Assembly (NCBI GenBank): GCA_032718475.1
Contig: JAUCBJ010006938.1
Location: 62,001 to 126,000 of the forward strand
Source of the DNA: Nemertoderma westbladi
Taxonomy: Eukaryota; Xenacoelomorpha; Nemertodermatida; Nemertodermatidae
Direction of reading: 5' to 3'
DNA: 64,000 nucleotides
The translations under genes and the position numbers were made by a program. This document shows positions 18,520 to 27,116 of this stretch, piece by piece; position 1 is the first letter of the stretch; every line of letters begins with the position of its first letter. Below the pieces are notes generated by a model, which made no database searches, was not told the DNA's origin, and saw only the letters and a program-made list of their open reading frames with translations.

Positions 18520-19879
18520 CTATAGAGGTATCGCTCTTATCAGTGTTTTCCTAAAATTATTAACCTCCATACTAAACAAACGGGTTCAACGGAACATATC
18601 CCACCTGTTCCCAGATGAGCAATATGGATTTATACCAGGGAGATCAAATATGCAAGCAATAAGGAAACTCGTCTCAGATATTAACAAAGCCCTTCACTCA
18701 AAAGAAGACCGTGTAATGTATGTAGCCTTTGTTGATTTTAAAAAGGCATTCGACCTAGTGAACTGAGCCTTGCTCCTTGGCAAGATATATAACGATTTCG
18801 AAATAAAGGGGAAATTATTCGGCTTCATTAAGGCATTATTAACAAATACAATAACAATATCCGACAGTTTCAGCCTATCAAAACCGATCACACAGTTGCG
18901 AGGAATTCTGCAAGGAGACTCATTCTCCCCAACTTGCTTCATAATTTTTATTACCAGCCTCGCAACTGCACTCCGTGCAATATCGAGAGCGATACGATTC
19001 ATATTCTTTGCGGACGATCTAGCCTTTTATTCTTCGAATCCACAAGTTATCCAACGCAGTTTTGATGTCCTAGAAGAATGGTGTATAAATAATTCAATGG
19101 AAGTGAACCTCTCTAAAACAAAAATAATGAAGTTCCGTAAAGGTGGCCGGCTGTGTATTAACGATAAATTCTACTACGGGGGAAAAGAAGTTCTCATCTG
19201 CAATGAATACGAATATCTTGGCATAACCTTGCAACCGACCCTCACTTTTACCAAACATGTTAACAAAAGAAAGCGGAAATCTTATGCAGCGATTGGTTGT
19301 CTTCGAAATTTAAACAGACTGTCAATATGTACCGCAATGAAGATCTTCGCAATGAAAATACAGCCAATGGTATCATATGGTCTTGTAGAGATCGGTTGCT
19401 TCTTTACAGTTGCACACATGAAAGAACTGGATAAAATCAAATCAAAGTTTATTAAAAGGGTGCTCTCCCTACCATCCAACTCATCGACAACCATGGCCAT
19501 TAAAGCTATAGGAGAAAAAACATTCATTGAAGATCTCCTTATCGTAAACCCCACGCTATTCAACCCTACAGCATTAGACCAATATCGCTCTTACCGAACC
19601 AAACGCACAGAAAACATCAACCAGCAGGGTTACACAAGGGGCCCAGCCTTCACAACTTCGAGTTGGAAATCCTCACAGCAGAGAAACCGGCACACTGTCA
19701 CCAGGGCAACCGCCCATGGGTTTCACTACCTCATCTGCTTGACCTGCACCCCTTTCCATGAGCTGTCATCGCAATGTATTTGTAAATATTGTAAGAACTC
19801 AGCCGTGGACAGATACCACGCTCTCAACTGCGATTGCTGCCCCTCTCTGACAGAACTGGCCAGCCACCCATATCACTAA
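18506..19879 (+). pseudogene. ORF2 of the non-LTR element: RT domain and C-terminus
   Basis: The segment starts NNYRGIALISVFLKLL, then PDEQYGFIPGRSNMQAI, VMYVAFVDFKKAFDLVN (motif A). A TGA at 18764-18766 interrupts; the same frame continues ALLLGKIYNDF, LRGILQGDSFSPTCF (motif B), FIFFADDLAFYSS (motif C, FADD), LSKTKIMKF and YLGITL. The C-terminus has Cys/His residues (CICKYCKNSAVDRYHALNC) before a genuine TAA at 19877. Except for the TGA and the upstream one-base shift the domain is intact, so this copy is not old. Confidence 0.8.
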
Positions 19880-20074
19880 AAGAAAAATTGGTTCACCACA
19901 GCAATGAGACTTTGATATTCGTACTGAATCGTATTTCATTCCAACTAATTGTAAAATTTTTAATTAATTTTAAACTTATTGCTCCACCTGTATATTGCTA
20001 TTTTAATAATTTTAAAAGAATAAACCTTTTACCCCGTTTAGGGGTGCACCTTGTTTTAAAAAAAAAATGTCGTA

Positions 20075-20745
20075 ACGGTCGGCGTAATGGGTCTTGGAGG
20101 TCGCTTTCCGCTGAAGTCGATACTGATCATCGGGTTGCTCATTGGGTAACCTCCCTCGTTGTATCTAAGGAATTGGTGAGCTTTACATCGCGTTAATATT
20201 GGTTCAGGATGTTGCTCGTCCAATCGGTCGGGAATCGCCACGTCTTGTTTGTTCATGCATTCACCACATTTATAGAACAACTTGTATACACTGAAGACCT
20301 TTGGAGTCTCTGGATCCTCGCCTCGAGTCCTCCGGTACAGATGCATTCCATCGAACTGATCTTGGACTGCAGGTAGAGGTTCATCGTGTCGTAAATACAT
20401 GTTCATATGGTACAGCCGCGCAATCTCCTCGTCCGGATCCGCACTAATGTCGCATACGTCTAACGCAAAATCATAGGGATACCGAGTGCAATACTCCTTC
20501 CGCAAAACTTCCATACGGTCCCCCAACGCTCTCATTCTTTCCCTCCTTAATTCCTTATCATACGCGGGTTTATACTTTCCATTTAGCTCCATTACCGACC
20601 TTCCATGGTAGTAGACATTCGAATCTTTACATCCCGGTCGGGCAAATGGTAGTTCCGCCTCCTCTCTAGCAGTAAATCCTCTCCGCGGTTGCGCTCTAAT
20701 TTCCTTCTCCATTATGAGCCGCGTATATACATATATATATTCCAA
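20075..20745 (-). pseudogene. BEL1 3' frame, part X (N-terminal portion), cut by the non-LTR insertion
   Basis: Likely start: MEKEIRAQPRRGFTAREEAE at about 20712, with in-frame codons further upstream. The product is highly charged, with a helical stretch rich in Arg and Glu (RRERMRALGDRMEVLRKEYC) and two C-x2-C-like pairs (CGECMNKQD; C-x-A-H further on). It has no match I know. The reading frame crosses the target site into 16230 and on to 14520, giving an original frame of roughly 790 codons before part Y. A loose similarity of one acidic segment (DxDEEIARLYH) to the BEL2 accessory ORF at 46 kb (DVDTEREMILFKYH) is suggestive only. Confidence 0.5.
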
Positions 20746-21266
20746 TAGGTTCCGTTACGTAACTAATTACACTGTGGGTAAATCAGTTAGATGCCGCCGA
20801 AGGACAGACCTCCCGAACCCCCCGCCTTCCAGCAGTTCAGGTTCGACTCTCTAGATCCCGTCTCATTCCTAACTATACTCTAACCTATTCCCATGCGTAG
20901 CGCAAAACTTTGGAGATAAACTGGCCGTGACCAACTCACTTTTTGATGCCCAAACTACTCCCATTACTTGTACTAAACTACAGTAGTTAGAAAGGACAAT
21001 AGTCTCATTGCTCGACTATACCAAACCCACAGGTTTGATAATCGAACATCACACTTCACTGCGAACTACTGAGTGGGGTCGTGTACGTCTCTGGCGCTAC
21101 TAACCTTTAGCACCTTAGTTGCACTGTTGGCACGAATCTGTGGAAGTTGCTAAACTCAATTTACACTCCTACGTAATATAGCCGTCACCATGGTTTCTAA
21201 ATGCTATTTTCCAGGCTTCACGACTTTTCAAATCACTGTATATCTATAGAAGAATTCAAAATGCGT

Positions 21267-21998
21267 CTATGTAAAAGATGGGTCATATGCCTGCACTCTC
21301 GCTTCCGGGAGTTCAGCCATCTCCTGTTCCAATACTCTGGCGTTCACCCTCTTGCAAACCAGACAGGCGTCGTACATAGTGCCTACTGCCCTGCTTGGCT
21401 GCAATAGAATGAATCGCTGTCTCGCTGCCGACAAACAGTGTAACTTTCCCGCATGATGCAACCTCTTGTGTATATCCCATAGAATCGCTCTTTGCAATTC
21501 TATTGGGTGACTAGGGATTATCACTGGGAACCTAAACTGTGAGTTTATGTCGACAGTCTGGATTCTCGATCTATGACAAATCAAACCCTTATGGATTAAT
21601 GGACTCCATTTTCTAAGGGGTTTATAGAGAACTGGTCATTGAGCCGATAATAGATGGAATTCTTTTGGGAAGGCACACATTTGATAATGTTTCAAATGCT
21701 TTAATTCCGCTTGATCAATCTCATCCTCTGTCAGAGGTTGTTTCAATTTCCAAATTCGCTCACTATTAGTGCTTATTTGTTCTCCCAAATGTTCCGAATG
21801 TTTTATACAAAGGTACGAAATGTATCGGCTTAACCACGCAGTTCTTTTACAAATTGTCAGCCAAGAGGCAGACGAATTTAGTAATTTGTCATAAATACTA
21901 CATGGCTCTAATGCCAGCAACGGTTGTCCGCTAACTAATGGAAGTTTCGAATCCAAACCCGCAGGTTTGGAAACCAAAGGCTCCATTGTGTCGGTCAT
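21267..21998 (-). pseudogene. BEL1 integrase N-terminal region (linker and zinc finger)
   Basis: Two minus-strand frames. At 21998-21636 lies a linker with the palindrome-encoded KPAGL near its start and LKQPLTEDEIDQAELKHL, the segment that precedes integrase in BEL/Pao. At 21584-21267 lies the HHCC finger: HKRLHHAGKLHCLSAARQRF then CLVCKRVNARVLEQEMAEL. A short gap with a frameshift separates them. The catalytic core (D,D,E) that should follow toward 20.8 kb is absent, and RNase H before it is absent too. A dead remnant. Confidence 0.7.
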
Positions 21999-22107
21999 TT
22001 TCTGTCCGACAACCTAACATTATCGGGAATCAACTCCTCGTCCGACTCACTAACGTCACTATAATGGTCAATACAGGTTCTCCTAAACTCGTCTATGTCT
22101 GGTGGTT

Positions 22108-23061
22108 CTACTGTCTGGTGGTTATAGGCTGTAATTCGTCGTATCTATCTATTGGCTTGTCGCCACCTGTAAACTCATAAGACATGGGTACTCTTGTATA
22201 CCAACCTAATATAGTCCTATGGGCATGTGGTCCATTGACATGCGGCTCAGCTGGTCTCGTTTCCCATATTTGGTGTGCGATCAGCTGTTCTGCACCAATC
22301 AACATAGAAACATTCCTATAACCTACCTGGTGTCTCGGTATCCTGAGCTTGTCAAAATACTCCTGTGCTATGGGACTCATCGGCGGCACCTTACCTAACT
22401 GCCTGCCGAATCCCTTCATAGCTAGACACTTAAATCCGTCCAATGGCAAAGCTTTCCGTTCTTGTCGAGTGTGTTGGTCTCTCGGAAGTAGGGAGTCTAG
22501 TTCCACCGAAATTCTGTGTCCCTTGAGGTCACCTACCCCATGCATAGACTTCAACTCTATTTGGATCTCCTCGGCGTCCTGGAAGCTAGAAACGGCTCTC
22601 GCCACTTCCTCGTCGATATAAGATAATGTGGACGCAGTGTCCAACATCACATATATTCGTTTCGATCCCTTATCGCCAGTAAGTTTCACCGGAATCACGC
22701 TAAATATTTCCGACGTGGCCGATAATAAATACGTCCGCGCGCTGGTCGATGAACTATCCGTGGTGAAACCTTGGCAGGTCACCTCTCTTGCGCTCGACTC
22801 GCCATCCTCATCCGACGAACCTGGTTGGTAACCATCGTCCTGGATGCCGGTGTACGTATTCCTCCTTATCGATACGGGTTCTTTGCTCCCCTTCCTGTGA
22901 GGATTTCGCTGTAAGTAACGGTCCATTGGGGTGTGGAAATCCGCATGTAGCAACTTGTGATGTAGTCTGCTGCATTCCATGCATCCGTCCTTGCTGTTCG
23001 GGCACTGCCGCCGTACATGACCTGGCGCAAGACATGCCAAACAGGTGTCCAACGTCCGCAC
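22108..23061 (-). CDS. BEL1 gag C-terminus and aspartic protease
   Basis: The 317-codon frame begins at CLACLAPGHVRRQCPNSKDG and CMECSRLHHKLLH, the C-x2-C-x4-H-x4-C plus Cys/His pair typical of BEL/Pao gag ends. An acidic linker follows, then IPVKLTGDKGSKRIYVMLDT-AS-TLSYIDEEVA, where the catalytic triplet reads D-T-A instead of D-T/S-G. Then VSMLIGAEQLIAHQIWE and the BEL-typical HRTILGWYTRVP. The Gly-to-Ala change in the active-site triplet, if real, should damage the enzyme. RT does not follow: the next recognisable piece is the pre-integrase linker. Confidence 0.75.
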   Translation of the reverse strand: MRTLDTCLACLAPGHVRRQCPNSKDGCMECSRLHHKLLHADFHTPMDRYLQRNPHRKGSKEPVSIRRNTYTGIQDDGYQPGSSDEDGESSAREVTCQGFTTDSSSTSARTYLLSATSEIFSVIPVKLTGDKGSKRIYVMLDTASTLSYIDEEVARAVSSFQDAEEIQIELKSMHGVGDLKGHRISVELDSLLPRDQHTRQERKALPLDGFKCLAMKGFGRQLGKVPPMSPIAQEYFDKLRIPRHQVGYRNVSMLIGAEQLIAHQIWETRPAEPHVNGPHAHRTILGWYTRVPMSYEFTGGDKPIDRYDELQPITTRQ

Positions 23062-23088
23062 TTGAACTCTTCTCTGTTCCGAATTTAA

Positions 23089-23631
23089 TTATTTGAACCG
23101 TCTGCAACTATCTAACTTATGGTCGTCAGATCTTACCTCCTTTAGTAAACAGTATTGGCAACCTACAAATCCATCCGGCAACTCCTGTTGCTTTAACCTA
23201 GGTCTATCTAACCGCTCACCTGACCATACTCGCGAGTCTGATCTAAAGGCTGGGGTACTCGAATTATATCTGTCTACTGAGTTATAAGTCACAGTGGTCC
23301 TGTCATCGTCAAAACTTACCATAGACTTACCGGTAACAGGTTTAGACTCTCTCATATTCTCCTCTGAGAAGTTTGATTTCATCTCTGCTACCGCGTCTGT
23401 GGCTATCATGTCATGGATATGCTGAAGTGTCAATACTTTACCTTGGCTCTCCAACTTATTCTCTAATTTGCGCCATTTCTGTCGGTAACGCATGTTTAAA
23501 CGTCTTATTACGCTCTTCAAAACTTCAAAACATGACGGCGTCATTGTCCCAAGTATGGAGGCCGTCAGAAAGGGGGGGTCCATTGTCCCAAGAATGGAGG
23601 TGGTCAGAAAGGGCGGGGTCCATTGTCCCAA
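23089..23631 (-). pseudogene. BEL1 gag fragment
   Basis: The frame reads a helical segment (VIRRLNMRYRQKWRKLENKL, LTLQHIHDMIATDAVAEM) that fits the capsid C-terminal/linker part of BEL/Pao gag, then a Ser/Arg-rich part and a first C-x2-C (GCQYCLLKEV). It joins the protease frame at about 23075 by a frameshift. The first 38 residues are translated from the tandem repeat at 23541-23690 and are probably not original gag. Most of the capsid and the 5' end are missing. Confidence 0.6.
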
Positions 23632-23690
23632 GTATTGAGGCCGTCAGAAAGGGCGGGGTCCTTTGTCCCAAGTATTGAGGCCGTGTTGCT
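23541..23690. repeat. 40-bp tandem repeat, about 3.6 copies
   Basis: The motif 'tgtcccaagtattgaggc' recurs at 23545, 23584, 23624 and 23664, a period of 39-40 bp, with 'cgtcagaaagggcggggtcc' between. It truncates the gag-like frame of BEL1 and may mark the break where the 5' part was lost. Confidence 0.9.
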
Positions 23691-24114
23691 GATTAATATG
23701 GCGATGAGGAGGTGGTTTTAACAGGAACTGGTGGGATCGAGGCTCCAGAGTGGTGGCGTGGAGACGAGTTCCTGTCTCCTTTAGGAAAGCCGCCGTCTCA
23801 GGGCCGGGACGACCAAGTGTCTCGAAGGCAACTGGACAGAAGGAGTACCCCCGATCATTCAGTTCCTGGTACTTCCTGGTACTTCCGGATCTTTAGGGAT
23901 TCGGCCTCCCAACCACTATACAGCCTCCAGTGGCGAGGTGGCTGGGCACGAACGGGTCCACCATGTATTACAGTAATACATCATCTTAAATGTATTACTC
24001 AATATTTATTACATTAAGTATATATATATCTTCATGTTTAAATTATTCATTGCATTACATTTTCTATTATTATAGAAAGCTACGCACACATCATAATATC
24101 ATTGAATGTTTCAG

Positions 24115-24217
24115 ACATTTATACACTGGTCAATCCTGGCTTCTAGAAGAAGGATACTTCCCGACCGAGAGCTCATTTGGAGGTCACGATAGAATCTCCT
24201 CGATAAAAAAGGAATAG
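24115..24217 (+). CDS. Beta/gamma-crystallin-domain gene, terminal exon E
   Basis: The acceptor is aatgtttcag at 24114. The first base completes the Glu codon left by exon D 20 kb upstream, and the exon then reads HLYTGQSWLLEEGYFPTESS and GGHDRISSIKKE before TAG (24215-24217). This is the second Greek key: Y-x-G, E-G-x-F-P and D-x-I-S-S-I-K, the same pattern as exon C. Phase, motif order and the exact junction 'WRLYE-H' make the link to exon D firm, although 20 kb of transposons lie between. A 48-bp repeat begins directly at the stop. Confidence 0.85.
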
Positions 24218-24364
24218 AAAGAAACCCAGATCGGTGATGGGGATACCAGAAACAAAACTATTCATTAAGAAACCCAGATCGGTGATGGGGATACCAGAAA
24301 CAAAACTATTCATAAAGAAACCCAGATCGGTGATGGTGATACCAGAAACGAAACTATTCATTAA
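24218..24364. repeat. 48-bp tandem repeat, three copies, in the crystallin 3' UTR
   Basis: The unit starting 'aagaaacccagatcggtgat' and ending 'aactattcatt' occurs three times with few changes. It begins at the base after the stop codon of exon E. Confidence 0.95.
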
Positions 24365-25477
24365 CCAAATCGTAAAACGAACTAAGGTGAAGGGGTAATC
24401 TAATAACCTTAAACTATATCAGTTGACTGACTGAGTCTGGTGAATTTATTAAAAAATTATTATTTATGTGTAAAATGTGTAAATATTTCTGTTGAGGTGG
24501 GGTACACCATTTTCTGACAACTCTTCGATTTATCACTATAGTAAAGGTTTTATCAGAGACTTACACCCCACAAACTACAAAAAAACTCTTCGATTTATCA
24601 CTCTCGGCGTTTCAAAATTGATTGATTTGATTTTTGATTGATTGGAGCTGAGGGCGGGTGTGTGCTATTCTACATTCCAGACCAAATACAAGGAAGAATG
24701 GAAGCTTATTATCAACCAACCACTCATTACAGGACTCTAGAACTGCACTTAACTTAATTAATTAATTAATAATTAACAATTTGAATGATCATTGAGAAAA
24801 TTGATCACGTTCCAAACAGTGGCCTTTTCTTTATTTGCGTCCAATTTCCCCTGGAGAGGGATGAATTTTTATTGATTGCGTCCAGTCCCCCCCCCCCCCC
24901 CCCCCCCTTTCTGCTCACACCAATAAATACACACTCGAACAAAATATCATTTGTATCATATTCTGGGCTGCCCAATGAATCCAAAACAAAGGAATTTAAA
25001 GGATAGAGCTAGGTAACTCACTTCGTTATCATTCATGAATCATGTATGTAAAAATACCCAATAAAGCGGTAATATACAGGTCCTTTTATTACATTAAATA
25101 ATTTATATCTATCAGGTGTCCTATTCTGGGCTGCCTAAACCAAACCCTACCAAAACCTAAACCTATACCCTGTCCTAAACCAAAATAAGGAATCTAGCAC
25201 GGAGCAAGGGCAAATTGAAACACTTATTAATAATTTATGTAAAATTCTCAATAAAGTGGTAATACACAGAACCTTTTAATACATTAAATCATTTTGATTT
25301 ATTTGATTACTATATTTGCATTGAGTATTATGCAGGGTAGGGAATGTCTGTTATGCATTCCAAATAAAACAATTATTATTAGATGAGAGTACACTGCAAT
25401 AGTAGTCTGTAACTAACAGACAGACAGACAGACCGTTTCTAGTCATGAACCGACAGGTAACTTACTGTAAGAATAGG
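24365..25477. other. 3' flank of the crystallin gene with small duplications
   Basis: No ORF is supported. It contains a run of 21 C (24887-24907); two related segments of about 90 bp (24955-25115 and 25117-25305), each with 'attctgggctgcc' and 'cattaaat'; and an inverted CAGACAGA / TCTGTCTG pair at 25415-25500. No polyadenylation signal could be chosen with confidence. Confidence 0.6.
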
Positions 25478-25681
25478 TTACAAACCTGTCTGTCTGTCTG
25501 CAGCAGTTAGAGCACAGCATGAATTCCCATATAAGAGTACTGGTACTACTACAGCCATAAATAATGGAACCTTAAGGTTCCGTTTTATTCTATGGGACTT
25601 CCAAATCCTGGACAGTCTATGTAACGCTGCCCATGCCTTCCCCTTGAGTATCCAAAGGTCGTCACCTGACTTCGGATCCAT
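25478..25681 (-). pseudogene. RTE-like non-LTR fragment, copy A (3' half)
   Basis: It encodes GDDLWILKGKAWAALHRLSR and LFMAVVVPVLLYGNS, the thumb region after the RT palm in RTE-type elements. It is nearly the same as 34661-34850 of copy B. The sequence is cut at 25681 by the Gypsy LTR and resumes at 34072. Confidence 0.8.
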
Positions 25682-25788
25682 TGTGGGGCGAGGATAATCC
25701 AACATAAAAAATCCTTCCACACAAATAATATAATATAATCAGTTGCTAAGAAGCGCAGAAGACTGTTAAGTCCTTTAGGGGCGCCACA
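25682..25788 (-). repeat. Gypsy-1 3' LTR (shortened)
   Basis: 107 bp. It matches the 5' LTR at 33915-34071 at both ends but lacks about 50 bp from the middle ('tctactgactaacagacagc' region). TG...CA termini. Confidence 0.9.
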
Positions 25789-27116
25789 GGGCCTCCCCCC
25801 TGCGAGGAGGACAGGGCCGAGTTCCTGGACGAGGTGGCGATTCGTCAGTCAGGGAAACGGGCTGGCCGGCGGACATGACGGTCTGAGAGAGTGTTACAGT
25901 TGCTGACAGTGGCGAACCAGGAGGCTGGTGAGGTTGTGGAATGGGCTGGGTCGGAGGCTGCATTGGCAGGTAGGCGGCTTTCAGCCGGTCCACAGAGACA
26001 GTATATTCTTTGCCATTGCAGTCGACAATGAAGGATTTGTCACTAGCTTGGAGGACGCGGAATGGACCGTCATAAGGTCGCCGTAAGGGTGAGGGGTGAG
26101 CATCGTGGCGGATGTACACGTGTGTGGCTTTTTCGAGGTCTGGAGGCATGTGGACTGGTGGGTCAGCGTGGAATACGACAGGAGGTGGCTGTATGGCACG
26201 CATGTCAGCCTGCAGCTGGCGGAGGGAAGCATCAGGCGGGGCTGTGGCACGCGAGGTATCTCGCACAAACTCACCTGGCACACGCATGGCTGTGCCAAAG
26301 ACAAGCTCAGCTGCTGATGCATTAGTGCCCTCGCACCAGGCAGTACGAATGCCGAGTAGGACAAAGGGTTGTTCATCCATCCAATTGTGTCCTGTTAGGC
26401 GTGCCTTCAGTGCTGATTTCAGTTGTCGGTGCAACCGCTCCACCATACCATTGGCTGCAGGGTGGTAGGCAGTTGTGTTGTTGGTTGAGATGCCGAGTGT
26501 TGCCCCGAGTTCGGACCAGAGGCAGCTTGTAAATTGAAAAAAGGGATATCCAGCCGCGGATGAGGGAGCACAAGTCACAGTCTCGCTATTGGTGATTGGT
26601 ATGGCCTCAGGCCAGCATGTGAAGCGGTCCATTATTGTGAAGAGGTAGACATTGCCCTCAGACTCTGGAAGAGGTCCAACAAGGTCGACGTGAAAACTGC
26701 CAAAACGTCGCTCTGCATGCGGGCGTTGAGTCACGGGTCCATGCACATGTTGGGTGACCTTTGACCCAGCGGCGCACATCACGCTTGAGTCCATGCCAAA
26801 CGAAACGGGAAGATATGGCGCGCTGTGTGGGTCGAGGCCCCGGGTGGGAGAGTCCATGAATTGCACCAAATTTACGATGGGTCCATGTTGCTGGGACAAT
26901 AGGGCGCGGTTTGCAGGTGGAGGTATCGCATAGGATGGAGACATTGTTTGTCAGTTGGACATCGACAAGTGCCATTCCAGTAATGGCTGTGTGGTAGGCA
27001 TTGATCTCTTCGCACTCTTGGTCAGCAGCTAACTTGGTGTAGTCAATAGTTGGGAGGGCAATGGCAGCAGAGGCACATACTGCTCGTGAGAGTGTGTCTG
27101 CAACGATGTTTCCTTT
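25789..27116 (-). pseudogene. Gypsy-1 integrase
   Basis: Starting at 27116 (GNIVADTLSRAVC, the RNase H end) the frames give an HHCC-like finger (IHGLSHPG; the second Cys pair is shifted), FHVDLVGPLPESEG (first catalytic Asp), FTCWPEAIPI, and ANGMVERLHRQLKSALKARL (catalytic Glu). The second Asp region reads CAPSSAAGYPFFQF and has lost the S-D-x-G motif through small indels. The C-terminal part is a SH3-like, Pro-rich tail (RRPYDGPFRVLQASD). Function by family: DNA strand transfer of the element copy. Inactive here. The Gypsy-2 integrase at 59-60.7 kb is the better-kept relative. Confidence 0.8.

Larger units (their letters stand above)
16231..20066 (+). mobile_element. APE-type non-LTR retrotransposon, nearly complete, with 8-bp target duplication
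   Basis: The target duplication ATGTCGTA is at 16223-16230 and 20067-20074. The element carries ORF1 (about 16296-17056), an endonuclease-RT ORF2 (about 17060-19879), a short 3' UTR with a possible AATAAA near 20019 and an A-run just before the right duplication. Deleting the element with one duplication copy restores the minus-strand frame of the BEL1 part X exactly, so insertion was into an open BEL1 frame. Damage inside: frameshifts in ORF1, one shift at about 18510 and one TGA at 18764. The endonuclease plus RT layout and ORF1 type place it in the Jockey/CR1 group; the clade is not assigned. Confidence 0.85.
13355..23690 (-). mobile_element. BEL1: decayed BEL/Pao LTR element with long 3' gag-like frame
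   Basis: On the minus strand the order is a gag piece (23631-23089), knuckle plus aspartic protease (23061-22108), integrase N-terminal pieces (21998-21267), then a long unknown frame with three CCHC knuckles (20745-13355). The expected RT and RNase H between protease and integrase are missing. A non-LTR element (16231-20066) is inserted in the 3' part. LTRs were not identified, so the limits given are those of the coding matter. The palindrome CAAACC[CT][GA]C[GA]GGTTTG occurs at five places in or next to the element. It lies in the long intron of the crystallin gene, antisense to it. Confidence 0.65.

Noticed and set aside
24173-24361. 62-codon minus-strand ORF with a 16-residue repeat
   Set aside because: Antisense of the 48-bp repeat in the 3' UTR of the crystallin gene.
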